From Pseudomonas sp. BP8 (GTDB lineage Bacteria; Pseudomonadota; Gammaproteobacteria; Pseudomonadales; Pseudomonadaceae): a DNA stretch of 64,000 nt. Numbering within the stretch: position 1 is the first letter of the stretch; each line of letters opens with the position of its first letter. The position numbers were made by a program, and so were the translations under genes. The notes below the pieces were generated by a model. That model was not told the DNA's origin. It worked only from the letters and a program-made list of their open reading frames with translations, and searched no databases. The stretch is from the NCBI RefSeq assembly GCF_017875955.1, contig NZ_JAGINK010000001.1, positions 749,001 through 813,000 on the forward strand. Direction: 5' to 3'. Positions 34,480 through 43,253 of this stretch are shown here, one piece after another.

Positions 34480-36846
34480 TCACTTGGCCGGCACCAACCT
34501 CAAGGTACTGCGCGCCGGGATCACCCCCAGCTGCGCCCGCTGGTACCGCCCCTCGATGTAATCCTCTGCCTGATCGCGATAATGCCGATCAAACGGCACC
34601 CCACTTTGCCCAACCGGATTGATGCTCAGCGCCTGACCAACATCGGCAAAATCGATCACCCGTCGGGTGGAGGGTCCATACGTCACCGGCCATGGCGCAG
34701 GGCCGATCTTGGCCGAGAGGTTATTCGGCACTTCGTGGCTTCCCGGCGCGGCAAACGGGCCGACGTTGAACAACAGGTTCAACGGCTTCTGCACCCCCAG
34801 CGGATGATTGTGCGTCAGCGTGTGCGCCTTGCCCCACTGCCAGCTAGCCGGGTCCTTGCCGAACGTCTCGCGCAGATGCGCCAGGCTCTTGCCCCAGGCT
34901 TCACGGACGATGGCCGTGCGGTCGCTGCGTTGATTGCCGCCGCGGGTGTCCCACCAGGGCGAGTCGGCATCGGCCGCCAGCCGCGGCAGCGCGGCGTCGA
35001 TGGCCCGCGTGCTGATCAGCACCGGAAACCAGCTGTCGCCCAACTCATCGTGCAGCGCCGCATAGGCCAGCTCATACAGGAACTGGTTGAACAGGGTGGC
35101 GCTGGTCGAGTCCAGCGGATAATCGCCGCGCCACGCCGCCAGTTGCTCGACCAGTTCCTGTTCCTGTTCACCTTCGGCAATCGCGCGCAGGGTCGCCAGC
35201 AGCGCTGCCAGGGTGCGCGGGCCGTAGTCGTTGCTGGTGTCCAACTGCAGTGCCTGGCTGCTCTGCACATCCCACTTGATCTCAGGATTGGCCAACTGCC
35301 GGTCGAGCTGGCGGCCGCGATCGGCCAGGTTGTAGTAGCCCGGTACCGGGACACTGGCAGGCGGCTGGTAGTTGGCCGAAACGATGTAGCCGCTGGCGGG
35401 GTTTACCTGCTGTGGATTGACGCTGAAGGGGTAGAAACCGAGCTTGCGTGCCTGGCCGCTACTGCCATCGAGGATGAACGCAGGGTTGACCCCCTCCGGA
35501 CGGATCGGCAACTGCGCAGCTGCCCACCAGCCGATATCGCCGCGCGCATTGGCCCAGACCAGATTCAGCCCGGGTGACTGGATCTTCACCGCCGCCAGGC
35601 GCATCTTCGCCACAGTGTCGGCCCGGTTGAGCTGATAGAAGCCTTCGAGCAGTGGGTTCTCGGTTTCCAGAAATGCCCACCACATGGCGATCGGCGTGGT
35701 TCCGCCACTCTCGCCGAGCACGCTGTTGACGATCGGCCCGTGGGCTGAGCGGCGCAGGGTGATATCGACTGGGGCCTCGCCCTTGACCCTGATCTGCTGT
35801 TGGCTGGTTTCCAACGGCTGCCACTGGCCATCGATCAGCACCTGATCGGCATTTGTTGGGTGTGGTTTCTCGGCGATCAGGTCGACATCGTCGTTCTGGA
35901 ACATGGTCAGGCTCCAGCCGAAGTCGCGGTTGTGGCCGAGCAGGGCGAACGGGTTGAGCGCCTGGAAATAGCCATAGAGGTTGAAGCCGGGCGCCGACAG
36001 TTCAGCTTCGTACCACACCGCCGGGACGGCAAAGCCGATATGCGGGTCGCCGGCCAGCAGGCTGCTGCCGCTGCGGGTGCGATCGGGCGAAATTGCCCAG
36101 GCGTTGCTACCTTCGAACTGGCCAATGCCGGCTTCGCGCAGGGCGTCGCTGCTGAGCCGGGCCAGTTGCTCCAGGTTACGCCAGTCGGCGGCCGCCAATG
36201 GCGTGCCGAGCGCACCCTCGGGCTGCCATTCGAGGTCGAAGATTTTCAGGTAGTCGGCGCCCAGATGGTCGCGAATGTAGGTCAGTGCCGGCTCGGTACG
36301 AAACGCTGCGGCGAAGCTGTAGGCGAGGTAGCCGGCGATGCTCAGTGTGTCCTCAGCGGTGAACGGGCGCGGCGCGATGCCAAGCAGGTCGAACTCGATC
36401 GGCTTGGGATGGCTGGCCTGCCATTGATTGACGCCATCCAGATAGGCCTGCAAGCCTTGCCAGGCCGGCCCCTGATGGTCTTGGCGCTGAGCCATGCGCG
36501 CAGCTTGTTCGCGAATGCGCAGGCTGCGGAACAGCGTATCGGTGGGCACCAGCTTGCTGCCCAGCACTTCAGCCAGTTCGCCGCGGGCCAGTCGACGCAG
36601 GATCTCCATCTGGAACAAGCGATCCTGGGCGTGCACATAGCCCAGCGCGCGGTACAGGTCGGTTTCGTTCTGCGCCTGGATATGCGGCACACCGCGTTCG
36701 TCGTAGCGCACGCTGACCGGCGCCTGCAGGCCGTTGACGGTCAGCTCGCCCTGGCGCTGCGGCTGTTTGCCTTGCACGTACCAATAACCGCCGCCAGCGG
36801 CCACGGCAATGATGACAATGGCCAGCAGGGTGAGGCTGCGTTTCAT
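34480..36846 (-). CDS. Penicillin/acyl-homoserine-lactone acylase family protein
   Basis: An Ntn-hydrolase of 788 residues that should self-cleave into two chains. An N-terminal hydrophobic segment (about 5-25) is a signal or anchor. The new N-terminal nucleophile is Ser247 in EGSNAW, preceded by Gly as required. Other blocks are the GVPHIQAQNETDLYRALGYVHAQDRL start and AGDPHIGFAVPAVWYE. Length and features resemble the AHL acylases HacB and QuiP of Pseudomonas, which degrade quorum-sensing signals, but the true substrate is unknown. The start at 36846 (MKRSLTL) has GGAG upstream. Confidence 0.85.
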   Translation of the reverse strand: MKRSLTLLAIVIIAVAAGGGYWYVQGKQPQRQGELTVNGLQAPVSVRYDERGVPHIQAQNETDLYRALGYVHAQDRLFQMEILRRLARGELAEVLGSKLVPTDTLFRSLRIREQAARMAQRQDHQGPAWQGLQAYLDGVNQWQASHPKPIEFDLLGIAPRPFTAEDTLSIAGYLAYSFAAAFRTEPALTYIRDHLGADYLKIFDLEWQPEGALGTPLAAADWRNLEQLARLSSDALREAGIGQFEGSNAWAISPDRTRSGSSLLAGDPHIGFAVPAVWYEAELSAPGFNLYGYFQALNPFALLGHNRDFGWSLTMFQNDDVDLIAEKPHPTNADQVLIDGQWQPLETSQQQIRVKGEAPVDITLRRSAHGPIVNSVLGESGGTTPIAMWWAFLETENPLLEGFYQLNRADTVAKMRLAAVKIQSPGLNLVWANARGDIGWWAAAQLPIRPEGVNPAFILDGSSGQARKLGFYPFSVNPQQVNPASGYIVSANYQPPASVPVPGYYNLADRGRQLDRQLANPEIKWDVQSSQALQLDTSNDYGPRTLAALLATLRAIAEGEQEQELVEQLAAWRGDYPLDSTSATLFNQFLYELAYAALHDELGDSWFPVLISTRAIDAALPRLAADADSPWWDTRGGNQRSDRTAIVREAWGKSLAHLRETFGKDPASWQWGKAHTLTHNHPLGVQKPLNLLFNVGPFAAPGSHEVPNNLSAKIGPAPWPVTYGPSTRRVIDFADVGQALSINPVGQSGVPFDRHYRDQAEDYIEGRYQRAQLGVIPARSTLRLVPAK

Positions 36847-36932
36847 CGAGACTCCTTGTGCATTCGAACGCAAACGGTGGTCAGATCATCGACGGATTCG
36901 CGAACAGAGCATAGCCCTCGAAAGGAGTTTCC

Positions 36933-37499
36933 ATGTCCCTCAGCGAAAAACAGAAAATGCTCAGCGGTCAGCTCTACCACGCCGGCTGCCCCGAGCTGCA
37001 AGCCGAACAGACTGCCAACCGGCATTGGATGCAGCGTTACAACTACAACGTCGAGTTGCTCAACGAAGACCGCTACGCATTGCTCGCCGAACACTTTGCC
37101 AGTGTCGGCGAAAGCGTGGTGATCCGCCCGCCGTTCTTCTGCGACTACGGTTACAACATCACGGTCGGTGCCAACACCTTCATCAACTTCAACTGCGTGA
37201 TTCTCGATGTACTGCCAGTGCACATCGGCGCGGATTGCCAGATTGCGCCCTCGGTGCAGATCTATACCGCTGACCACCCTCTTGACCCAACGGTGCGCCG
37301 CACCGGCCTGGAAAGCGGTCGGCCGGTGAACATTGGCAACAATGTCTGGATCGGTGGTGGGGCGATCATTCTGCCCGGGGTGAGCATTGGCGATGATGCA
37401 GTGGTCGGCGCAGGCAGCGTGGTGACCCGTGATGTGCCTGCGGGTGCGGTGGTGGTGGGCAACCCGGCCAGGGTGCGTCAGCCTGCCCAGGGGCAGTAG
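36933..37499 (+). CDS. Maltose/galactoside O-acetyltransferase family protein
   Basis: A 188-residue hexapeptide-repeat acetyltransferase of the NodL/LacA/Maa type. The N-terminal helical Maa motif ([20 protein letters not shown]) and the left-handed beta-helix with catalytic His in YTADHPLD are seen. The acetyl-CoA loop is [19 protein letters not shown]. It acetylates a sugar or related acceptor in the cytosol; the acceptor is unknown. AAAGGAG precedes the ATG. Its 3' end overlaps the convergent DUF6436 gene by 22 bp. Confidence 0.88.
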   Translation: MSLSEKQKMLSGQLYHAGCPELQAEQTANRHWMQRYNYNVELLNEDRYALLAEHFASVGESVVIRPPFFCDYGYNITVGANTFINFNCVILDVLPVHIGADCQIAPSVQIYTADHPLDPTVRRTGLESGRPVNIGNNVWIGGGAIILPGVSIGDDAVVGAGSVVTRDVPAGAVVVGNPARVRQPAQGQ

Positions 37500-38047
37500 C
37501 AGCCCACAGCCAAGGTGTTGGAGGCATTCACCTTGCGGTCTTCAAGCAGCGCCTTGAGCACCGGCTCGATGAAGCTGTTGTTCGAGTTGCACACCGCACC
37601 TTCGCTGTAGGGTCCGAAGTAGGCCAGCCGGCCCTGGCGGTCCCAGATCGCCACGGCTGGGGATGCGGGCAGGTGCTCGCTACCAGGCAAGTGGGCGATG
37701 GCATTGAGGCTGGTCAGGTTCGCCGGCAGCTGGCCGTGGCTGCCGGGCTTCTGCACCAAGTGGAAGCTGACACCTAACGGGGTGAAGTGCTCGATCAATT
37801 CGCCCAGGTGTTGCTGGTTGCCGACATTGCAGGGGCAGGCCGGGTCCCAGAAATGCACTACGCGGATCGGCCCGGGGCCGGCGAGTTCGGTGGGCAGGCG
37901 CAGTTGGCTGCCATCGAAGAAGGTGGTCTGGTTGTCGAACGGGCGCAGGTAGCGCGCCTGGAAGCTGTCGTAGGCCAGCCAGAGGAGGGCGGTGCCGGCC
38001 AGAACGGCGAGTACCGTGCATAGCGGTTTGATGATTCGCTTATTCAT
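37478..38047 (-). CDS. DUF6436 thioredoxin-like membrane-anchored protein
   Basis: A 189-residue protein with one N-terminal membrane helix (about 9-28) and a periplasmic domain of thioredoxin-like character. The [13 protein letters not shown] segment has a CxC pair where thioredoxins carry CxxC. Further cysteines are at AVCNSNN and the C-terminal GCYCPW. It probably faces the periplasm and may act in redox or metal chemistry; function is unknown. The start at 38047 (MNKRIIK) is preferred to 38083. It overlaps the 3' end of the convergent acetyltransferase by 22 bp. Confidence 0.75.
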   Translation of the reverse strand: MNKRIIKPLCTVLAVLAGTALLWLAYDSFQARYLRPFDNQTTFFDGSQLRLPTELAGPGPIRVVHFWDPACPCNVGNQQHLGELIEHFTPLGVSFHLVQKPGSHGQLPANLTSLNAIAHLPGSEHLPASPAVAIWDRQGRLAYFGPYSEGAVCNSNNSFIEPVLKALLEDRKVNASNTLAVGCYCPWAG

Positions 38048-38150
38048 GGATATCCGCTCCCACAGGGGAGCGATGTTGCTCATTCGAAGGTGCCCTAGCT
38101 TGCCACGATGAGGCTAAGACCTGAATATCACAGATCAATACTCGCTCCGG

Positions 38151-39086
38151 ATGTACCTGATGCCCGCTGCTTTTCACCCCGACCTCCTGCGCCCCAGCCT
38201 GGCGCCGTTGACCGCTCGCCAGCCGCTATCGGCACAAGCCCAGGATTACCAGCGCTTCTATGGACTGAACCTGCCGGTAGCCAGCTGGCTGGGTGGCTTT
38301 CAGGCGGCGGGCTTCGACCTGGTCGGGCAGGCCTGGCTACCTGAGCAGCCCAGTGCGACCTTGTTCCTGCTGCACGGCTACTACGACCATATGGGCCTGT
38401 ACCGCCACGTGATCGAGTGGGCGCTCAAGCAGGGCTTCGCCGTGATCAGCTGCGACCTGCCGGGGCATGGCTTGTCCAGTGGTGAGCGGGCCAGCATCAA
38501 CGACTTCTCGCTGTATCAGCAGGTGCTCGATGCGTTGTTCGAGCAGGCCAGACAACTCGCGCTGCCCCGTCCCTGGCACCTCTGTGGGCAGAGTACCGGC
38601 GGCGCAATCGCCGTCGATCACCTGCTGCATGCCGGCGAGCGCAGCCCGGTGGACGGTCAGGTGATCCTGCTCGCACCGCTGGTGCGGCCGCGCGCCTGGC
38701 ACTGGTCGAAGTTGAGCTATCGGGTGCTGCGCCACTTCGTCAATGGCATCGAACGGCAGTTCAGCGAGAACAGCACCGACCCGGCCTTTCTGCCGTTTCT
38801 GCAGGCCGATCCCCTGCAACCGCGGCGCCTGCCGACCGCCTGGGTGGGAGCGTTGGTGGCCTGGGTCAAGCGCATCGAAGCCGCACCGCCAAGCGCGCGG
38901 CGGCCGTTGATCGTGCAAGGGGAGGCGGATGCTACGGTCGATTGGCCGTATAACCTCAAAGTGCTCAAGGCCAAGTTCGCCGATCCGCAGATCCTCATGT
39001 TGCCCGAGGCTCGCCACCACTTGGCCAACGAACTGCCGGGCATTCGCCAGCGTTACTTCGACTTTATCGATCAGCGCCTGAGCTGA
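38151..39086 (+). CDS. Alpha/beta hydrolase, lysophospholipase-like
   Basis: A 311-residue serine hydrolase of the Hydrolase_4/lysophospholipase group. It shows the oxyanion region LFLLHGYYDHMG, the DLPGHGLSSGER motif and the nucleophile in GQSTGG (about residue 146). The acid lies in GEADATVDW and the His in ARHHLAN. No signal peptide is obvious, so it is probably cytosolic or membrane-associated. The start could be the ATG at 38160 (MPAAFHP). No functional partner lies next to it. Confidence 0.83.
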   Translation: MYLMPAAFHPDLLRPSLAPLTARQPLSAQAQDYQRFYGLNLPVASWLGGFQAAGFDLVGQAWLPEQPSATLFLLHGYYDHMGLYRHVIEWALKQGFAVISCDLPGHGLSSGERASINDFSLYQQVLDALFEQARQLALPRPWHLCGQSTGGAIAVDHLLHAGERSPVDGQVILLAPLVRPRAWHWSKLSYRVLRHFVNGIERQFSENSTDPAFLPFLQADPLQPRRLPTAWVGALVAWVKRIEAAPPSARRPLIVQGEADATVDWPYNLKVLKAKFADPQILMLPEARHHLANELPGIRQRYFDFIDQRLS

Positions 39087-39839
39087 TCATTTGAGTTCGT
39101 TGCCACTCTGCCCGACGGCCAGCCCGCCACGCACGGCGGCCAGTGCCGCCTTGTAATAGGCTTGGCCCTCGGCGGATTCGGCGAAGGTGGAGAACTCTTC
39201 CAGCTCCGCATCGCTGAGGTCGCGGTAGACATACAGCAAGGTGTTGTTCAGGTCTTCGCCGATCTGATTCATCAGGCGCTGGCGCTGGCCATCGAGCAGC
39301 CCCTGGGCCTGACCGCCGCCGAACAGGCCGGGGATCATCGAGCTGAGGCTGTCAGCGGCAACCCCGGCAATCGCCAGGCTGACTTCGGCGCCCGCTTCAC
39401 GCGCAGGCAGGGCCTGGGCCAGGTGGCCGATGATCAGTTGGCGGGTGTCGCTGGCCTGGATCTTTGGCAGGCCCTTGGCGTTTTTTGCCAGCTGGTCCTT
39501 GCGCGTGGCGAGCAACTCAGCGGCCACCACCTTGCGTCCCAGCGGCGACTGGAAAAACGCCAGAGCCGGGGCTGGGTTGGGCAGATTGCTGCGCAGCTGT
39601 GCCTGGGCACGCTGGTCCATGGCCTGGGCCTGGAAGCGCTGGTTGCTGTTGCTGACCAGTGCCTGGTAAACCGCAGGCGGCAGACTATTGCGGTAGCGCT
39701 GTTGGGCAGCACTCACGGCGTCGGTAAAGTGGGCGCGCTGGTCGGGCCAGCCGGCGGCCTTGTACAGCTGATCGAGGCTGTCTGCCCAGACAGGCATGGT
39801 GCAGATCATCAGCAACAGCAGGGAAAACAAGCGGCGCAT
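39087..39839 (-). CDS. DUF2059-like periplasmic protein
   Basis: A 250-residue protein with a cleavable signal peptide (about 1-19, MPVWA-DSLDQL), then an all-helical domain rich in Ala, Gln and Leu. The C-terminal part (DLSDAELEEFSTFAESAEGQAYYKA) is the recurrent DUF2059 pattern. Function is unknown. It abuts the 3' end of the hydrolase gene directly (stop codons side by side), so the two are convergent with no spacer. Confidence 0.72.
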   Translation of the reverse strand: MRRLFSLLLLMICTMPVWADSLDQLYKAAGWPDQRAHFTDAVSAAQQRYRNSLPPAVYQALVSNSNQRFQAQAMDQRAQAQLRSNLPNPAPALAFFQSPLGRKVVAAELLATRKDQLAKNAKGLPKIQASDTRQLIIGHLAQALPAREAGAEVSLAIAGVAADSLSSMIPGLFGGGQAQGLLDGQRQRLMNQIGEDLNNTLLYVYRDLSDAELEEFSTFAESAEGQAYYKAALAAVRGGLAVGQSGNELK

Positions 39840-39959
39840 TCAGGACTCCTGTCGGCAGTGCGCTATTGTCCGTGGCGGGGCGGGAGTTTGTCGAGACGCA
39901 ATGACGAACGTCAGCCAAGTGGCGCTGGAGGGGGGCAGGGCGAATGGATATGATGCGCC

Positions 39960-40583
39960 ATGCACAATACTCCCGAATTCCCGATGCTGTCGGCCATTGT
40001 CGATGACCTGGCCTGCCAAGGCTGGTCCCAGCAGGCGCACTTTCTGCCTGCCGGGCTGGTCAGCGCGTTGGCCACCGAATGCCGGCGGCGCGCCGCCGAA
40101 GGCGAGCTGAACCCTGCTGGCGTTGGCCGCGGCGCTGCCCAGGAGGTGCGCGAGACGATCCGTGGCGATCATATCCTCTGGCTGGAACCGGGCGAGTCCG
40201 AGGTCTGCGACGAGTACCTGACAGCCATGGACGATTTGCGCCAGGCGATCAATCAGGGTTTGTTCCTCGGGCTTGAGGACTACGAGTGCCACTTCGCCTT
40301 GTATCCAGCTGGGGCGTTCTACAAGCGCCATCTTGACCGCTTCCGTGATGACGACCGGCGCGCGGTGTCGGCGGTGTTCTATCTCAATTCGGACTGGCAG
40401 CCAGGCGATGGTGGCGAGCTGCGGATGTTCCTCGCCGATGAGCGTGAGCATGATGTACAGCCGACCGGGGGCACGCTGGTGGTGTTTCTGTCCGGCGATG
40501 TGCCTCATGAAGTGCTGGTGACCGGGCGTGATCGACTGTCCTTGACCGGCTGGTTCCGGCGGCGTGGCAATGAGCCGTTCTGA
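39960..40583 (+). CDS. 2-oxoglutarate/Fe(II)-dependent oxygenase (prolyl-4-hydroxylase type)
   Basis: A 207-residue cupin-fold dioxygenase. The metal-binding triad is visible: HLD (about residue 124) and VPHEV (about residue 180), with the 2-oxoglutarate arginine in RLSLTGWFRRR near the C-terminus. Members hydroxylate protein prolines or small molecules using Fe(II), oxygen and 2-oxoglutarate; the target here is unknown. The upstream neighbour is divergent. The 3' end overlaps the DUF523 gene by 14 bp, so the two are co-transcribed. Confidence 0.85.
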   Translation: MHNTPEFPMLSAIVDDLACQGWSQQAHFLPAGLVSALATECRRRAAEGELNPAGVGRGAAQEVRETIRGDHILWLEPGESEVCDEYLTAMDDLRQAINQGLFLGLEDYECHFALYPAGAFYKRHLDRFRDDDRRAVSAVFYLNSDWQPGDGGELRMFLADEREHDVQPTGGTLVVFLSGDVPHEVLVTGRDRLSLTGWFRRRGNEPF

Positions 40584-41067
40584 ATTGCCACGGGTCTTGG
40601 TCAGTGCCTGCCTGCTCGGCCAGCCGGTGCGTTATGACGGGCGCGCCAGTGGCCATCCCGACCTGCTGCAGCGTTGGCAGGCCGAGGGCCGGGTGGTGCC
40701 GCTGTGTCCGGAAGTCGCTGGCGGCTTGCCGACGCCGCGGCCACCTGCGGAGATCCCCGGCGGACAAGGCGTGCAGGTGCTTGCCGGGCAGGCGCAGGTG
40801 ATCGCGGTGTCGGGTGAGGATTTCACTGCAGCGTTCGTGGCTGGTGCACAGATGGCGCTGACGCTGGTGCGCCGGCATGCGATCAAGGTTGCGGTGCTCA
40901 AGTCCGGCAGCCCGTCGTGTGGCAATGCGCTGACCTACGATGGCACGTTCACCGGGGTGAAGGTGCCGGGGGAGGGCGTGACCACGGCGTTATTGCGCGG
41001 TGAAGGGGTGCTGGTGTTCAGTGAGCTGGAGTTGGAGGCGGCACAGCGGGCGGTGGAAGGGCTTTAG
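40570..41067 (+). CDS. DUF523 family protein
   Basis: A 165-residue protein of the DUF523 family. Conserved cysteines are in the VSACLLGQPVRYDG start, PLCPEVAGGLPTPRPPAEI and LKSGSPSCGN, arranged as in a metal or iron-sulfur protein; family function is unknown. The start is uncertain: GTG 40564 or ATG 40570 are both possible, and ATG is chosen. It overlaps the upstream oxygenase gene. A class II REP pair follows the stop. Confidence 0.82.
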   Translation: MSRSELPRVLVSACLLGQPVRYDGRASGHPDLLQRWQAEGRVVPLCPEVAGGLPTPRPPAEIPGGQGVQVLAGQAQVIAVSGEDFTAAFVAGAQMALTLVRRHAIKVAVLKSGSPSCGNALTYDGTFTGVKVPGEGVTTALLRGEGVLVFSELELEAAQRAVEGL

Positions 41068-41072
41068 GCCCT

Positions 41073-41183
41073 TGGGGCTGCTGTGCAGCCCATCGCGCCA
41101 CAAGGCCGCTCCCACATGTACAGCTAAAGGCTCAGGCGCTGTGGGAGCGGCCTTGTAGCGCGATGGGGCGCGTAGCGGCCCCA
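41073..41183. repeat. Class II REP pair
   Basis: Long inverted repeat: CACAAGGCCGCTCCCACATG with outer GGGGCTGC on the left, and GTGGGAGCGGCCTTGTAGCG with GCGGCCCC on the right. The GGCCGC core distinguishes it from class I REP. Confidence 0.82.
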
Positions 41184-41187
41184 GAAT

Positions 41188-41676
41188 TCACTGCCCCGCC
41201 GTAGGCTGCTCGCCACCCTCAAGCCACTTCTGCTCCAATGCCGCCAATCTGCCGTCATCCTTGATCCGTTGCAGGGCGTTGTTCATTGCGCTCTCAAACG
41301 CCGGGTTGTCCTTCTGGAACGGGATCACCCGCTTGGCTTTGCCAAACGAATCGCTGACATCCAGCGCCGCATCGACCTTCTGCCCGGCATTCAGCTGGTT
41401 CAGGGCGATATCGAACTTGCCGCTCTCCACCCCCGGCAGCACTTCGGCAGTTGGCGTGTCGATGAACGCGGCGCGCAGGTCCAGTTCCTTGGCCAAGGCC
41501 TGGCCCAGCTCGATCTCGAAGCCGGTCAGGTGTTCGGCCTCCTTGAAGGCGTAGGGCGGTGTATCGGCTTGCACGGCAATGCGCAGTTCGCCCCGGTCGT
41601 TGATTTCGTCTATCAGCTCGGCCTGGGCCAACGGACTGATCAGTACTGCCAGCAGTACGCCAATGGTCAAACGCAT
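41188..41676 (-). CDS. Short family-3 solute-binding protein lacking part of lobe 2
   Basis: A 162-residue secreted protein (signal peptide about 1-19, PLAQA-ELIDEI). The first half matches family-3 amino acid binding proteins (LRIAVQADTPPYAF, GFEIELGQALAKELDL). The usual 240-270 residues are shortened: after DIALNQLN it jumps almost directly to the C-terminal helix (NNALQRIKDDGRLAALEQKWL). Most of the second lobe is missing, so classic ligand trapping looks impossible. The frame is intact and codon use normal, so it may be a stable short variant rather than decay. No transporter genes are adjacent. Confidence 0.78.
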   Translation of the reverse strand: MRLTIGVLLAVLISPLAQAELIDEINDRGELRIAVQADTPPYAFKEAEHLTGFEIELGQALAKELDLRAAFIDTPTAEVLPGVESGKFDIALNQLNAGQKVDAALDVSDSFGKAKRVIPFQKDNPAFESAMNNALQRIKDDGRLAALEQKWLEGGEQPTAGQ

Positions 41677-41902
41677 GAGTGTCCCTTCTTGTTCGGCAGG
41701 TGAATTTCATTCGCCGCGACTTTTTCCGCCTGTCCCGGTCGAACGCAGGCTATGACCGTGTCTCCCTGTTAATGTTTTGGTTGATGGTGAATTTTTTGTG
41801 ACGCCGGATTTAGACACCTCCGGGCACAATTGGACTATGTTGAATGTCCGCTGCCAACCGTTTATGGGTGGCGGTCAATGAAGTGAATCACAGGAGAAGT
41901 GA

Positions 41903-42379
41903 ATGAACAGCCTATTTTCGCGTGCTGCCGTTGCCGGTCTGCTGATGGGAGCGGCGGCGTTGGCCAATGCCGCGGATGGCCTCAAGAGCCACGAGCCGCC
42001 GAAAGACGCCAAGGTCTTCATTGTTTCCCCTGCCGATGGCGCGACGGTCGACAAGACCTTTACCGTCAAGTTCGGCATCGAGGGTATGCAGCTCAAGCCA
42101 GCGGGTGACCAGACCCCGCACACTGGCCACCATCACTTGCTGGTGGACGTCGACAAGCAGCCGCTCGAGGATATGCCGCTGCCGACCAGCCTGATGCCTG
42201 AAAACAACGCGCCGCTGCCTGCGGGGCCGCAGGTGCTGCATTTCGGCAAGGCGCAGACTGAGGCAACGATTACCCTGACGCCAGGCAAGCACACTCTGCA
42301 ACTGGTACTGGGTGACCAGTATCACGTGCCGTTCAAGCCGAGCGTCGAGTCGAACAAGATTACGGTTGACGTCAAGTAA
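41903..42379 (+). CDS. DUF4399 periplasmic protein
   Basis: A 158-residue secreted protein, signal peptide about 1-23 (ALANA-ADGLKS). It is an Ig-like beta domain with the histidine cluster HTGHHHLLVD, which is the family hallmark and suggests metal binding. Function of DUF4399 is unknown. AGGAGA stands 7 nt before the ATG. It is monocistronic and directly followed by the second composite repeat. Confidence 0.82.
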   Translation: MNSLFSRAAVAGLLMGAAALANAADGLKSHEPPKDAKVFIVSPADGATVDKTFTVKFGIEGMQLKPAGDQTPHTGHHHLLVDVDKQPLEDMPLPTSLMPENNAPLPAGPQVLHFGKAQTEATITLTPGKHTLQLVLGDQYHVPFKPSVESNKITVDVK

Positions 42380-42399
42380 GCTTGCTTCCTGCGGTGGAG

Positions 42400-43165
42400 C
42401 CTGTGGGCTGGGCTGGGCTGGGCTGGGCTCTGGGGCTCTGGGGCTCTGGGGCTTGTGGGTTGGGGGCTTATCCATTTGATGGGGTGACTTTTCTGGCCCC
42501 TTCCGCCCTTACGGCGGGTCACTTTTTTTCTTGGAAAAAAGTAACCAAAAACCGCTTGCTCCGTCATACGGCCCTCCGCTGCGCTACGGGTTCCCTCGCT
42601 CCGGTCTTGCTCCGGGAGGACCGCGCTGTACGGCCCATCCTGGGCCTCAGCGCTTTCCGGCCATCCATGGCCTCCACCTCCCTGCGCAAGACCTCCACTC
42701 GGCCTCCTGAAGTCGCTGGTAGATCAAGAGCAAGATCAAGATCAAGATCAACAGCCAGGGCAACTGCTGGCGAATCGCTTCGCTCTCGCTTTGTTTATCT
42801 ACCTGCGGATTTGTGGTGTAGCTGGCAGGGCTGCGCCCTGCGATTTGCATTTTCAGTACCGGCCTCTTCGCGGGACAAGCCCGCTCCTACAGGGGTGGCG
42901 CAGATTATGAATTCGGCGTAATCCCTGTAGGAGCGGGCTTGCCCCGCGAAGAGGCCCGAATATCCACCACCCATGCCATTATCAAAAACAACGCCAGCCC
43001 AGACGCCACCCGTAACTTCGCGACGTCAGGAGGCCGGATGCAGGAGCAGGCGGTCTTTGGTTACTTTTTTCCAAGAAAAAAAGTGACCCGCCGTAAGGGC
43101 GGAAGGGGCCAGTGGGGCCACCACATCAAATGGATAAGTCCACAATTCCTAAGCCAGCCAGCCAA
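42400..43165. repeat. Composite inverted-repeat element, copy B
   Basis: Second copy of the element at 30.84 kb, same orientation. The core runs from CTTATCC at 42467 to GGATAAG ending at 43138. The interior follows copy A almost base for base, including hairpins and the REP pair (42860-42955). Differences: about 30 bp missing from the right arm (after GACGTCAGGAG), one extra GATCAA unit in the hexamer tract (about 42722-42751), and a left edge of GGGCT x5 (42405-42429) plus CTGGGGCT x3 (42430-42453) instead of TGGTCT x4. I call no gene from 42380 to 43253. Confidence 0.8.
42860..42955. repeat. REP pair inside composite element B
   Basis: Convergent class I copies in the same position as in copy A, with outer arms CGGCCTCTTCGCG and CGCGAAGAGGCCCG. 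Confidence 0.88.
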
Positions 43166-43203
43166 GCCAGCAGTTCATCTCCCCCAACAATCCATGAAGA
43201 ACC

Positions 43204-43232
43204 AAAAAAAAGGGAGGCCACCAAGGCCTCCC
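43204..43232 (-). terminator. Intrinsic terminator of serA
   Basis: On the minus strand GGGAGGCC-TTGGT-GGCCTCCC is followed by eight T residues, 21 nt after the serA stop. Confidence 0.93.
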
Positions 43233-43253
43233 TTCTTCATCCAGCAGAGAACC

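Noticed and set aside
38084..38150. Decay or frameshift in the alpha/beta hydrolase start region
   Set aside because: The two candidate ATGs are in one frame and the protein is complete; only the exact start is uncertain.
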